64,000 bases of DNA, taken from assembly GCF_003605645.1 (NCBI RefSeq), contig NZ_QVMU01000004.1:1-64000 (forward strand), in the 5' to 3' direction. This stretch comes from Vibrio sinensis. GTDB lineage: Bacteria; Pseudomonadota; Gammaproteobacteria; Enterobacterales; Vibrionaceae. Shown in pieces: positions 43,152 to 53,190 of the stretch. The position numbers and the translations under genes are program-made. Within the stretch, counting starts at the first letter, position 1, and each line of letters begins with the position of its first letter. A model generated the notes under the pieces. It searched no databases, had not been told where the DNA came from, and saw only the letters and a list, made by a program, of their open reading frames with translations.

Positions 43152-44162
43152 CTAAATATTTTTGACGATGTTTTTAACTAATGCAGGACCTTGGTAAATA
43201 AAGCCAGAATAAACTTGTACCAGCTTTGCACCGGCTAACATTTTTTCTTTCGCTGCAACGTAAGAGTCAATACCACCTACCCCAATTACTGGGATCTGTT
43301 CGCCTAACTCTTCGTATAAACGTCGTACTACTTCAGTGCTGCGCAACTGTACTGGTCGTCCACTTAGGCCACCAGCTTCATTCGCATGTTTCATGCCCTC
43401 AACCATTGAGCGATCAAGTGTCGTATTTGTTGCGATCACACCGTCGATCTTATTGCGCAATAATGATTGGCAAATTTGGCTAATTTCGTCATCACTAAGA
43501 TCTGGAGCGATCTTCAGTGCTAACGGGACATACTTGCCATGTTTCTCTGCAAGTTCCAACTGCTTGGTTTTTAACTCAGCCAAAAGTTCATCAAGAGCCT
43601 CACCATATTGAAGTGAACGTAATCCTGGTGTATTTGGAGAAGAAATGTTAACTGCGATATAGCCTGCATATTGATACACTTTATCCATACAGATAAGGTA
43701 ATCTTCTGCCCCTTTCTCTATCGGCGTGTCTTTATTTTTGCCGATATTGATGCCCAATATGCAGTTATATTTTGCTTTCTTTACGTTATCGATCAGGTTA
43801 TCAACGCCGAGGTTATTGAAACCCATTCGATTGATAATTCCCTCTGCTTCAAGCAAACGGAACAAACGTGGTTTGTCATTCCCTGATTGAGGACGAGGTG
43901 TCACCGTACCAACTTCTACAAAACCGAAACCCATTGCATCAAACGCTTCAATACACTCACCATTTTTATCCAAGCCAGCTGCTAGGCCAACAGGGTTAGG
44001 AAATGTAATGCCCATGCATTCAACTGGACGATGAGGAAGTTTTTGACGATAGAATAGATCGAGAGGAGTACCGGTTAGGTGTTTAAAATTATGAATTGCA
44101 AGATCGTGTGCCTTTTCGGCATCGAGTTGGAAAAAGCCAGTCCTGGCTAGACGGTAGAGCAT
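43152..44162 (-). CDS. pyrD: Dihydroorotate dehydrogenase (quinone), class 2
   Basis: 336 residues, membrane-associated flavoprotein of pyrimidine synthesis. N-terminal helical quinone-binding part ([19 protein letters not shown]), then [11 protein letters not shown], the FMN and orotate site, [14 protein letters not shown] with the catalytic serine of class 2, GGLSGRP and [22 protein letters not shown] hairpin with T-run directly before the GGAGG ribosome binding site suggests leader control. Confidence 0.97.
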   Translation of the reverse strand: MLYRLARTGFFQLDAEKAHDLAIHNFKHLTGTPLDLFYRQKLPHRPVECMGITFPNPVGLAAGLDKNGECIEAFDAMGFGFVEVGTVTPRPQSGNDKPRLFRLLEAEGIINRMGFNNLGVDNLIDNVKKAKYNCILGINIGKNKDTPIEKGAEDYLICMDKVYQYAGYIAVNISSPNTPGLRSLQYGEALDELLAELKTKQLELAEKHGKYVPLALKIAPDLSDDEISQICQSLLRNKIDGVIATNTTLDRSMVEGMKHANEAGGLSGRPVQLRSTEVVRRLYEELGEQIPVIGVGGIDSYVAAKEKMLAGAKLVQVYSGFIYQGPALVKNIVKNI

Positions 44163-44173
44163 TGTGCCTCCGA

Positions 44174-44200
44174 AAGAAAAAAGCCCCGTATAAACGGGGC
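44174..44200 (-). promoter_or_regulatory. Hairpin in the pyrD leader
   Basis: GCCCCG / CGGGGC stem (44183-44200) with six-base loop, then six T and CTTTC, then GGAGG and ATG on the minus strand. Terminator-like element within the 5' leader, immediately upstream of the ribosome binding site. Confidence 0.6.
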
Positions 44201-44509
44201 GTAATTATTTACTGATTTGCGCAACAATACAAATTTAATCGTCTAATTTATGCGTTTTAATGTCTTAAGTTTGCGATTAGTTGCGTTAAGTCAATCTCTT
44301 ATCGTCAATATACCCACTAAAAGTGTGACACCGTAACCTTAAGGCCAGCTAAAAACGCCCTTTTCATCTAAAAGTAACGCTGTAAGTCGCTCACTCAATC
44401 ACTAAAAAACTAATAAGTCGTAGAACAATATTAGAAATAACTAAAATTCAGGGACTTGAATTGCGTATAGCATTTCATATAATGCTCGTCCAACTATTAG
44501 GGATTTATT
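44201..44509. other. Divergent intergenic region pyrD / lipoprotein
   Basis: About 310 bp of promoter region. It holds a one-mismatch matS (GTGACACCGTAAC, 44325-44337). No gene seen. Confidence 0.45.
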
Positions 44510-44773
44510 ATGAACAAACTACTTTGTCTTCTACCAGCCGCTCTTCTATTAGCTGGTTGTTCTGGTGCTAACGTAACGAGTCAGCTTCGTGCTTTGGATA
44601 CAAATTCACCAGAAAAAGTACTGCGTTGTGAAAGTTTCTCGACTGGCAGCAGCTCAGTGAATGAAACTTTAGAGCAATATGACGGTTGGGCTATGGTTTA
44701 CGCATCAGAATATACAACTGATAACAAAACCACGACTGAAATGACTATGTGTTTTGAGAAAGACGCAAAGTAA
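44510..44773 (+). CDS. Small lipoprotein, unknown
   Basis: 87 residues; signal ending in lipobox LLAGC (residue 17), mature part with two cysteines (VLRCESF and MTMCFEK) and a YDGW motif. Following the lipobox cysteine comes Ser, predicting the outer membrane. No family recognised beyond vibrio hypotheticals. Monocistronic, with a strong terminator. Confidence 0.75.
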   Translation: MNKLLCLLPAALLLAGCSGANVTSQLRALDTNSPEKVLRCESFSTGSSSVNETLEQYDGWAMVYASEYTTDNKTTTEMTMCFEKDAK

Positions 44774-44780
44774 TAAAAAT

Positions 44781-44806
44781 AAAGGGAGCCAATTTAGGCT
44801 CCCTTT
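44781..44806. terminator. Bidirectional terminator
   Basis: 10-bp stem AAAGGGAGCC / GGCTCCCTTT with loop AATTTA between the convergent lipoprotein and glutamate dehydrogenase genes. Confidence 0.85.
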
Positions 44807-44843
44807 TCATATTTTACTTTTACGATTAACTTCAAGTCGCTGA

Positions 44844-47800
44844 TTACTTAAGATCACCAGCTGAACAGTTTAGATTCAAAAGCATCAATTCACGTAGTGC
44901 CACAGAGAACTTCGCAAATTCATGCACTGAGCCCACCTTAAATTCATTTAAGATATTTTCCCAACGATGCAATGAAGTCTCATTGTTTATAATCCAATCT
45001 TCCAATGCCTGCATCACATCTAAGCTTTCTAAGGTACAACCACAACTGAGTACTTGCCCTGTTAACTGACGTTGTTGCCAATCGAGATCTTCTCTAAATG
45101 CCGCTCTTGCTAATGCCTGCCAATGATTATCAACGGCTTGGCCATTTATTTGTTTTAAGAACCAGTGAAGCGATAATCGATCCCCTAAATTGTAATAAAG
45201 CTTGGCCGTTTGTTCGATTGAAGTGCCCTTTTCCTTAGATACTGTAGATATATCCAGTATAGAGTACAAACTCGATAATCGAGCAACATAATTGGCTAAT
45301 TCAGCTTCAATGCCTTGATTTATCCAATCATTAGCCATTGTATTATGTTCTTCCACTTCTTCAGGAACGAGCATTTCGTCTAGATTAGTTTTAATCGTAT
45401 CAATATCTGACTGATAAAGTGCAATCATGGCATCAACACTCAACTTACCACTTCGATTTCTTAATAACCAACGAGACAAACGTCTTAATGTACGACGGAC
45501 ATAGAAGATCATGTCATATTGAGCATCAGTACTAGCCACATTATCAAGTTGGCGTACCCGTTCTAGAACTTCACCTAGTGAGAATATTTCACGACCCGCA
45601 GCATAAGCATTGGCAATATCAACAACGGTTGCTCCAGTTTCCTCTTGCAGACGTGTGACGAAATTACATCCCATCTCATTAACCATCTGATTAGCCAATG
45701 CCGTCGCAATAATTTCAGCTCGCAGAGGATGCTCATTCATTCTCTCTGAATAGTTACGACGTAACTCAGTTGGGAAGTAATTGACCAATTGTTTGGCATG
45801 GAAACTATCATTAGCGATATCTGGATGAACAAGTTCTTCTTTTAATACCATCTTGCCATAAGCAATCAATACAGACAGTTCCGGTCTAGTTAATGCTTTC
45901 CCTTGTTTCTCTCGTTCCAATAAGGTTTCATCGTCTGGAATATATTCAAGAACGCGATCCAAATAGCCTGCTTTTTCCATAGTATGAATAAAGCGAATCT
46001 GCTCTTTAACCAGAGAGACCCCTTGTCTATCGGTTACGGAAATAGATTCTGATTGGCAATAAGCATCATCGAGTACAATCTCACCGACTTCATCTTCCAT
46101 AGATTCAAGAATGATATTACGCTGCTTAACTGTCAAATCGCCATTTGCGACTAAACCGTTTAAAAAGATCTTAATATTGACTTCATTATCTGAACAATCA
46201 ACACCACCTACGTTATCAACAAAATCGGTATTTACACGTCCACCGGTTAACGCAAATTCAATACGCCCCAGTTGGGTCATACCTAAGTTACCACCCTCGC
46301 CAATAACTTTCGCACGTAGATCTCTTCCATCGATTCTCAATACGTCATTGGCTCGGTCACCTACTTCCGTATGTGTCTCTGTAGAAGCCTTAACATAGGT
46401 GCCAATCCCGCCATTCCAAAGCAGATCAACGTCCATTTTAAGAATCATTTTAATCAGTTCATTCGGTGCTAATGCCGATTTTCTCGTACCGAGCAATTTC
46501 TGAATTTCTGGTGTTAGTTCAATAGACTTCGCTCTGCGTGAGAACAAACCGCCACCTTTAGAGATCAATGACGAGTCATAATCTTCCCAACTGGATCTTG
46601 GAAGATCAAACAATCGCTGACGTTCCTCCCAACTTGTGGCTGCATCTGGGTTTGGATCAATAAATATGTGCATGTGGTTAAATGCGGCGATCAATCGAAT
46701 ATGCTTTGATAACAACATACCGTTACCAAATACATCTCCCGCCATGTCACCTACACCAATCGCTGTAAAGTCGGTCGTTTGACAATCAATATTCATTTCT
46801 CTGAAATGACGTTTAACTGATTCCCAGCCACCTTTCGCGGTAATCCCCATCGCTTTGTGATCATAACCATTGGAACCACCCGATGCGAATGCATCTCCTA
46901 GCCAAAAGTTATATTCAGCCGATACGGAATTAGCGAGATCAGAGAATGTTGCTGTTCCTTTATCTGCCGCTACAACGAGATATGGATCATCTTCATCATG
47001 GCGAATAACACTTTTAGGCGGAACAACCTCTCCCTCGATAATGTTGTCTGATACATCTAGTAAGGCTCGTATGAAACGCTTATAACAACGCTGCCCCTCT
47101 GCAAAAATCTCATCACGAGAACTTAGCCCAGGTTGACGTTTACAGACAAACCCACCTTTAGCGCCAACAGGAACAATCACAGTATTTTTTACCTGTTGCG
47201 CTTTAACTAATCCGAGTATCTCAGTACGGAAATCTTCTTGTCGATCGGACCAACGTAATCCGCCTCTCGCTACTTTTCCACCCCGTAAATGTACCCCCTC
47301 AATATCCGGCGCGTAAACGAAGATTTCATACGCTGGTACAGGTTGTGGTATTTCCGGAATTTGACGAGGACTAAGCTTTAACGCCAACCAAGGTTTAGGC
47401 TGCTTATTTCCATCCAATTGATAGTAGTTGGTTCTTAATGTCGCCGTTATCATCTCCATATAACGACGAATAATTCGATCATCATCTAAGCTTTCAACAT
47501 GGTCGAGCTTTTCAGTGATCTTATTAACCCACTCGGTTTGTCCTTTTTGATTCCCTTTAAACTTAGGATCAAAACGTTTCGCAAACAGTTCCACCAGCGC
47601 TTTAGCAAGATCCGGATAGTGGCTTAACGTGTCTTCTATATACTGTTGGCTGAATGGGAAACCGACTTGACGCATATATCTGGCATACGCACGTAAAATA
47701 GAAATCTCTCGTCCTGTTAAAGAAGCTCCTAAAACTAATCTGTTAAAACCGTCACTTTCTAACTCACCCGCCCAAATAGAAGCAAAAGCTTGCTGGAATC

Positions 47801-49691
47801 GATCTCGAGCTTGGCGAAGATCTACGCTCTGTTCACTTTTGTGCAGCATCGAGAAATCAAGGATCCAATAGTTCTGTCCATTCACTTTGCGAACTTCATA
47901 AGGTGATTCACCAATAACACGAAGTCCTAAGTTTTCAAGCATCGGCATAACATCAGATAAGTGAATAGGTTCATCTCGGTTATACAGCTTCAAACGAACC
48001 GATTTTGAGTCTGAAGCCAGTTCTTGTGGTCGGTAAAACAACATGCCGAGTTTATGATCATCACTCAACGCTTCTAAACGTTCGATATCGGCAACCGCAG
48101 AACCGGGTAATACATCTTCTTTGTAAGAGCGAGGAAACGATCGCATGTACTCTTTTGATAATGGCAAGCCTTTACTCTCACCAAAGCTTGCGATAATCGC
48201 TTCAGATAATCGGTCATCCCAAGTCGAAGAGGCTTCCATTAGATTCCGCTCTATTGTATTTACATTGATGTTCACATTGTTGTTATCGACACGAACAATA
48301 TAATGAGTACGAGCAAGCGGACTCTCGGAAAAGTAAGTCGTAAACTCCACTTCTTGCTCACAACCAAAGTATTGCTGAAAAATTCGCTGAGTCTGGCGAC
48401 GAAGTTCGGTGTTGTAACGGTCTTTCGTTACGTAAACCATACAACTAAAGAAACGTCCAAACGGGTCTTTACGCACAAACAATCGCAACATATCACGATC
48501 TTGCATTTGTACGACGCCCATGCCCACTTCAAGTAACTCTTCTTCTTTTGCTTGAAGCAGTTCATCACGAGGGTAATTCTCAAGAATATTGTGCAGCGCT
48601 TTATAGGAGTATGAACCAATGCGGTAACCACTCGCCGACAGAATACGTTCTACCTTTTCACGGACAAGAGGAATATTCGCTACGCTTTGATTGTATACTG
48701 CTGAGGTATAAAGTCCTGTGAAGCGATGCTCACCGATAACTTTACCGTTTGCATCAAATTTCTTAATGCCGATGTAATCCGTATAAGCAGGACGATGAAT
48801 TCGTGATGGCGTATTACCCTTTGTCACAATAAGCAAGAAGGGTTTCTTTGCTTCCAATCGCGCTGAATCAGGAAAGTCAGAGAGTTTCACTTTACGAACG
48901 CGATCAGGGCTGGAAAACAATCCTAATCCTTTTTCTTTCGTCGGATGCAGTTCACTCTCACCGTCTACCGTGATCAAGTCATACTCTTTATATCCCATAA
49001 AGGTAAAATTATGATCACCCAACCAACGCAAAAACGCCAAAGTCTCATCGTAACGATCTCTTTCGATCTTAACGTTAACTTGTTGAGCCTCGACTTGATC
49101 AATCACCTCACCCAGTTTTTCTACCATTTGTTGCCAGTCTTGGACGACTAAATCTGTGTCAGTTAAAATTTTTAATAGTTCTTCTTTTAACTCGACCATC
49201 GACTTCTTGTCGCTTAAACGATCGACTTCAATGTGGAAAAGGGATTGAAACTCACCTTTCCCATCATTAATGCTAACAATAGAACCATTCTCTCCGCGTT
49301 CTATTTGAGTTGGGCCATGAAGCATTAGGTGAGAAGCAAGATCAAGACGTGTAAGTGCCATCTTAGTCGAGTCAACCAAGAATGGGCTATCTGGAACTAG
49401 AATTTCTACGATGGTGTGTGTTGATTGCCAACCTTGACGGCTAACGGTTGGATTAAATACTCGAACTGAAATTTCATTGGCATGTTTTTCATTAACATGA
49501 TGCCAAAGACTGACTACCGCACCATATAAATCAGATTCATTTCTTTCAATTAGATCATCTTGCGAAATATTGCTGAATAGATGCTGGGCTAATTGATTAA
49601 CTAAAGGTTGATCAGCAGATTTAAGTTTGTCATTGATCAGTTTGTACACTTTCTCAAGTAGCACCGGCAACAGCGTTTCACGCGCGGTCAT
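44844..49691 (-). CDS. gdhB: NAD-specific glutamate dehydrogenase, large type
   Basis: 1615 residues, the large (about 180 kDa) class of NAD-glutamate dehydrogenase. N-terminal regulatory half with ACT-like parts (FLRWLGDHNFTFMGYKEYD), then the dehydrogenase core: LRGGKVARGGLRWSDRQEDFRTE, VGAKGGF with the catalytic lysine, and GEGGNLGMTQLGRIEFALTGG for NAD binding. It deaminates glutamate to 2-oxoglutarate for amino-acid catabolism. GGAG seven bases before ATG at 49691 decides the start. Confidence 0.95.
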   Translation of the reverse strand: MTARETLLPVLLEKVYKLINDKLKSADQPLVNQLAQHLFSNISQDDLIERNESDLYGAVVSLWHHVNEKHANEISVRVFNPTVSRQGWQSTHTIVEILVPDSPFLVDSTKMALTRLDLASHLMLHGPTQIERGENGSIVSINDGKGEFQSLFHIEVDRLSDKKSMVELKEELLKILTDTDLVVQDWQQMVEKLGEVIDQVEAQQVNVKIERDRYDETLAFLRWLGDHNFTFMGYKEYDLITVDGESELHPTKEKGLGLFSSPDRVRKVKLSDFPDSARLEAKKPFLLIVTKGNTPSRIHRPAYTDYIGIKKFDANGKVIGEHRFTGLYTSAVYNQSVANIPLVREKVERILSASGYRIGSYSYKALHNILENYPRDELLQAKEEELLEVGMGVVQMQDRDMLRLFVRKDPFGRFFSCMVYVTKDRYNTELRRQTQRIFQQYFGCEQEVEFTTYFSESPLARTHYIVRVDNNNVNINVNTIERNLMEASSTWDDRLSEAIIASFGESKGLPLSKEYMRSFPRSYKEDVLPGSAVADIERLEALSDDHKLGMLFYRPQELASDSKSVRLKLYNRDEPIHLSDVMPMLENLGLRVIGESPYEVRKVNGQNYWILDFSMLHKSEQSVDLRQARDRFQQAFASIWAGELESDGFNRLVLGASLTGREISILRAYARYMRQVGFPFSQQYIEDTLSHYPDLAKALVELFAKRFDPKFKGNQKGQTEWVNKITEKLDHVESLDDDRIIRRYMEMITATLRTNYYQLDGNKQPKPWLALKLSPRQIPEIPQPVPAYEIFVYAPDIEGVHLRGGKVARGGLRWSDRQEDFRTEILGLVKAQQVKNTVIVPVGAKGGFVCKRQPGLSSRDEIFAEGQRCYKRFIRALLDVSDNIIEGEVVPPKSVIRHDEDDPYLVVAADKGTATFSDLANSVSAEYNFWLGDAFASGGSNGYDHKAMGITAKGGWESVKRHFREMNIDCQTTDFTAIGVGDMAGDVFGNGMLLSKHIRLIAAFNHMHIFIDPNPDAATSWEERQRLFDLPRSSWEDYDSSLISKGGGLFSRRAKSIELTPEIQKLLGTRKSALAPNELIKMILKMDVDLLWNGGIGTYVKASTETHTEVGDRANDVLRIDGRDLRAKVIGEGGNLGMTQLGRIEFALTGGRVNTDFVDNVGGVDCSDNEVNIKIFLNGLVANGDLTVKQRNIILESMEDEVGEIVLDDAYCQSESISVTDRQGVSLVKEQIRFIHTMEKAGYLDRVLEYIPDDETLLEREKQGKALTRPELSVLIAYGKMVLKEELVHPDIANDSFHAKQLVNYFPTELRRNYSERMNEHPLRAEIIATALANQMVNEMGCNFVTRLQEETGATVVDIANAYAAGREIFSLGEVLERVRQLDNVASTDAQYDMIFYVRRTLRRLSRWLLRNRSGKLSVDAMIALYQSDIDTIKTNLDEMLVPEEVEEHNTMANDWINQGIEAELANYVARLSSLYSILDISTVSKEKGTSIEQTAKLYYNLGDRLSLHWFLKQINGQAVDNHWQALARAAFREDLDWQQRQLTGQVLSCGCTLESLDVMQALEDWIINNETSLHRWENILNEFKVGSVHEFAKFSVALRELMLLNLNCSAGDLK

Positions 49692-50026
49692 AATCACACT
49701 CCACTATTAGAATTTTGGATATGGGATGTTTGGGCATCATGCTTACGCAAAGCTTGCTAGACTAAATGAGTGAATTATTAATTAGACGTTCATAGAATAA
49801 ACATTTCGCACTTTTGAAACCACTGACTGCGAATAAATGAACGACAGTACAATAAAACAAACGTCCAGATCACTAGCCCTTTTGGTAAGCATAGTGCCTA
49901 AATTCAGTAATGCCGTTTTATTGTAAAAGCTTTATTGATAAAAAGTTAATTATTTAACGCAGTGAATAGATGAAATGTTCAATAATGTGACTACCGCTAT
50001 ATTTAAACCACTAAAAACAGTGCTTT
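49692..50026. other. Intergenic region upstream of glutamate dehydrogenase
   Basis: 335 bp AT-rich, promoter region of the dehydrogenase and 3' region of the DUF2835 gene. No clear operator, terminator or gene seen. Confidence 0.4.
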
Positions 50027-50245
50027 TTATAGACTTTCTAACTTAATAAACTTGTTATTTTGGTCAGTTGTTAATCGAAAGCGTCCTTTTAATCCAATGT
50101 AGCTTAGAAACGGTCGAAATCGACTTGCTGGCAGTTGAATTTTCACGCCATTATCGGTAGTCACGACAACGTGACTTGCTACACCACTATAGTAGGCAAG
50201 AAAGTGTTGATAAGGAATATTCAGTGAAAAGCAATATTGGTTCAT
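50027..50245 (-). CDS. DUF2835 protein under a LexA box
   Basis: 72 residues, soluble, beta-rich (YYSGVASHVVVTTDNGVKIQLPASRFRPFL, GLKGRFRLTTDQNNKFIKLE), matching the DUF2835 family of unknown function. A LexA box lies 32-51 bp upstream of the start, making it a candidate damage-induced gene. The ribosome binding site is weak. Confidence 0.82.
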   Translation of the reverse strand: MNQYCFSLNIPYQHFLAYYSGVASHVVVTTDNGVKIQLPASRFRPFLSYIGLKGRFRLTTDQNNKFIKLESL

Positions 50246-50249
50246 TAAA

Positions 50250-50323
50250 GTGCCACTTTTCGCGCAGATAAATTAACACTGTATGCTTATACAGTGCTCG
50301 TGAGTCATATAGAAAAGTGGCAC
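50250..50323. repeat. 12-bp inverted repeat framing the LexA box
   Basis: GTGCCACTTTTC (50250-50261) and GAAAAGTGGCAC (50312-50323) are perfect inverse copies on both sides of the LexA box. A third partial copy (CCACTTTT, 50334-50341) can pair with the second to form the pepN terminator hairpin. Confidence 0.6.
50277..50296. promoter_or_regulatory. LexA (SOS) box
   Basis: A CTGT-N8-ACAG core at 50279-50294 within a perfect 8-bp inverted repeat (CACTGTAT / ATACAGTG, spacer GCTT). Placed where a promoter of the DUF2835 gene would be. Confidence 0.75.
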
Positions 50324-50341
50324 CTAATGGGTACCACTTTT
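50313..50341 (-). terminator. Terminator after pepN
   Basis: 8-bp stem AAAAGTGG / CCACTTTT with further partial pairing in between, downstream of pepN on the minus strand. Confidence 0.65.
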
Positions 50342-50425
50342 AATTTTTTAGCTAAAATTCAATAACTTAAGAATCTATTGCTAAAGGACAAATTACTACA
50401 GAGCAAGTATTCAAAAGCAACAAGC

Positions 50426-53032
50426 TTAAGATTCCAGTGCTTTTGTCACTTTTTCAAACAGATCGTTAGCCAGATTATCCATCGCTTTTAACGACTCTAA
50501 CTCGGCAATGATAAGAGCTTGGCGCTCTTCATCATATTTACGGAACTTTAATAATGGATCAATCAAACGCGAAGCGACTTGAGGGTTACTGCTATTCATT
50601 TCACGAAGAATTTCGCCAGCAAAACGATAGCCCTCTCCTGATTTTGCATGAAAGTTGACAGGGTTCATGTTAAGAAAAGAACCGATTAAGCTACGTGTGC
50701 GATTCGGATTCTTCAAGCTAAATGCTTCATGTGCCATTGACTCACGAATCACTTCCAACGCATTTTCTCCTGGGTTACTTCCTTGTATTGCAAACCATTT
50801 ATCCATAACAAGACCATCATGCTTCCATTGAGAGCTATAGTCTTTAAGCAGATCTTCACGACAAGCAAGTTGAGCAGAGTTTGCCGCACTCATCGCCGCG
50901 ATAGTGTCTGTCATGTTATTGGCTTTTTGATATTGCAGTTGTACCAATTCATTACCTTTTTCTGTCATTGCCAAATATTGCAATGCCATATTTCTTAATG
51001 AACGCTTACCGATCGCTGCATGATCAACACTATACTCACCTTGCTCTAGGCTGTGGTAGATAGCCGAGAATTCATCTTCTAGTTCAGTTGCCAACGTCAA
51101 TTTAATTGCTTTTAGGACAAGAGCAATTGCATCAACATCAACACACTTGTACCAACCCGATACTTCATTATGACTCGGCAAGGACATCATTTCTGCGATA
51201 AATGCAGGTTCTAACTCTTCGCTCAACAACACTCCACGAAATGCATCGACAACTGAATCAGGTAATGTGACAGATTGACCGTGACGAACCGCTTCAACGT
51301 TACTTTGAATATACTTAGCCAACAACATTTGACCAGCATCCCAACGCGCAAATTCATTTCTTGCATGAACCATCAAGAAAATTAATTCGTTATCACTATA
51401 AGCGTATTCTAGTTTTACGGGCGCTGAAAACTCTCTGAGTAGTGATGGTACAGGTTGCTCTGCCACATTTTCGAAAACAAAGGTTTGTTTATCTTGGGTT
51501 ACGTTCAATACATTGCTAATTTTTTGATTGTTACAGCGTAACTCAATAACATCACCATTGCTCGAATATAACTCAATATCAAACGGAATATGTAGAGCAT
51601 ACTTTTCACTTTGATCTTGAGTCGTTTCTGTTTTTTGCTCGATCGTTAGCGCATAGGTCAATGAACTAGCATCATATTCGCTGGTCACAGTGACGGTTGG
51701 CGTCCCTGATTGGCTATACCATAGGCGGAACTGTTTAAGATCAACGCCAGATGCGTCTTCCATCGCTTCGACAAAATCTTCACATGTTGCAGCTGTCCCA
51801 TCATGGCGTTCAAAATAGAGAGCCATCCCTTTTTGAAACGCAACTTCTCCGAGTAATGTGTGCATCATGCGAATAACTTCACTGCCCTTTTCATACACGG
51901 TCAATGTATAGAAGTTATTCATTTCAATTACTTTCTCAGGGCGGATCGGATGAGACATTGGGCTTGCGTCTTCAGCAAATTGAGGGCCACGAATAATGCG
52001 AACATTACCAATACGATTCACCGCTCGAGAACCAAGATCCGATGAAAACTCTTGATCTCTAAATACCGTCAAACCCTCTTTTAGGCTCAATTGGAACCAA
52101 TCTCGGCAAGTCACTCGGTTGCCAGTCCAGTTATGGAAATACTCATGGCCAATAACGGCCTCAATTCCTAAGTAATCGGTATCTGTCGCCGTTTTCTCAT
52201 TGGCGAGTACGAATTTAGAATTGAATATGTTCAAACCTTTATTTTCCATTGCTCCCATGTTGAAGAAATCAACGGCAACAATCATATAAATATCAAGGTC
52301 ATACTCTAAGTTAAATCGAGTTTCGTCCCATTTCATCGAGTTGATAAGTGACGTCATTGCATGATGAGCCCGGTCTAAATTACCTTTATCAACAAAGATT
52401 TCCAATGCAACATTACGTCCAGATTGGGTGACATACTGATCGCGTAAAACATCAAAATCACCCGCTACGAGTGCGAATAGATATGCTGGTTTTGGGTGAG
52501 GATCTTGCCATTGAACCCAATGACGACCACCAGATAAATCCCCCTCCGCGATACGATTTCCGTTGCTTAGCAAAAATGGAAACTGTTCTTTGTCCGCAAT
52601 CACTTTTGTGGTGTATCGAGCTAATACGTCTGGGCGGTCCATATAATAAGTAATGCGTCGGAATCCTTCAGCTTCACACTGGGTGCAGAATGCTCCGCCA
52701 GATTTATACAAACCCTCTAATGCTGTATTCGCTTCTGGATTAATCAGCGTTGTTATTGTCAGTTCGAACTGTTTAGGAAGTTCGGTGAGTTCAAGACCTC
52801 CATCAACTTGCTGATAGTGAGACCATTGCTCGCCATTTACCTCAACACCTTTTAAGTTGAGGTTTTCTCCATCAAGAAATAACGTCGCACTTTCTTGCAG
52901 TTGTTTTACTTGCGAAACTGCAGTAACCAATGTCTCGGTATCATGTAGATCAAACGTTAAGTCTAGATCGGTAATTTCATGTGACGGAGATTGATAATCA
53001 TTGCGATATTTAGCTTGTGGTGCATGAGCCAT
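50426..53032 (-). CDS. pepN: Aminopeptidase N
   Basis: 868 residues, M1 family zinc aminopeptidase, cytoplasmic. Substrate-binding GAMEN (VDFFNMGAMENKGLN), zinc site HEYFHNWTGNRVTCRDWFQL with the downstream glutamate in KEGLTVFRDQ, and the catalytic tyrosine near FYTLTVYEKG are intact. Main broad aminopeptidase in peptide turnover. Confidence 0.97.
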   Translation of the reverse strand: MAHAPQAKYRNDYQSPSHEITDLDLTFDLHDTETLVTAVSQVKQLQESATLFLDGENLNLKGVEVNGEQWSHYQQVDGGLELTELPKQFELTITTLINPEANTALEGLYKSGGAFCTQCEAEGFRRITYYMDRPDVLARYTTKVIADKEQFPFLLSNGNRIAEGDLSGGRHWVQWQDPHPKPAYLFALVAGDFDVLRDQYVTQSGRNVALEIFVDKGNLDRAHHAMTSLINSMKWDETRFNLEYDLDIYMIVAVDFFNMGAMENKGLNIFNSKFVLANEKTATDTDYLGIEAVIGHEYFHNWTGNRVTCRDWFQLSLKEGLTVFRDQEFSSDLGSRAVNRIGNVRIIRGPQFAEDASPMSHPIRPEKVIEMNNFYTLTVYEKGSEVIRMMHTLLGEVAFQKGMALYFERHDGTAATCEDFVEAMEDASGVDLKQFRLWYSQSGTPTVTVTSEYDASSLTYALTIEQKTETTQDQSEKYALHIPFDIELYSSNGDVIELRCNNQKISNVLNVTQDKQTFVFENVAEQPVPSLLREFSAPVKLEYAYSDNELIFLMVHARNEFARWDAGQMLLAKYIQSNVEAVRHGQSVTLPDSVVDAFRGVLLSEELEPAFIAEMMSLPSHNEVSGWYKCVDVDAIALVLKAIKLTLATELEDEFSAIYHSLEQGEYSVDHAAIGKRSLRNMALQYLAMTEKGNELVQLQYQKANNMTDTIAAMSAANSAQLACREDLLKDYSSQWKHDGLVMDKWFAIQGSNPGENALEVIRESMAHEAFSLKNPNRTRSLIGSFLNMNPVNFHAKSGEGYRFAGEILREMNSSNPQVASRLIDPLLKFRKYDEERQALIIAELESLKAMDNLANDLFEKVTKALES

Positions 53033-53190
53033 CTCTAAATCCTTCTAACTAAAGTATAATTTCGAAACTAGCTTACAACTCTAGATACAAAAAAACGAGG
53101 TATTATCAATAAATACCTCGCTTAAACTTGGTTGACTGATGGAATTACGCTGTAGAAGCGAATTGATGGTTAATTATTAACCATACGCAG

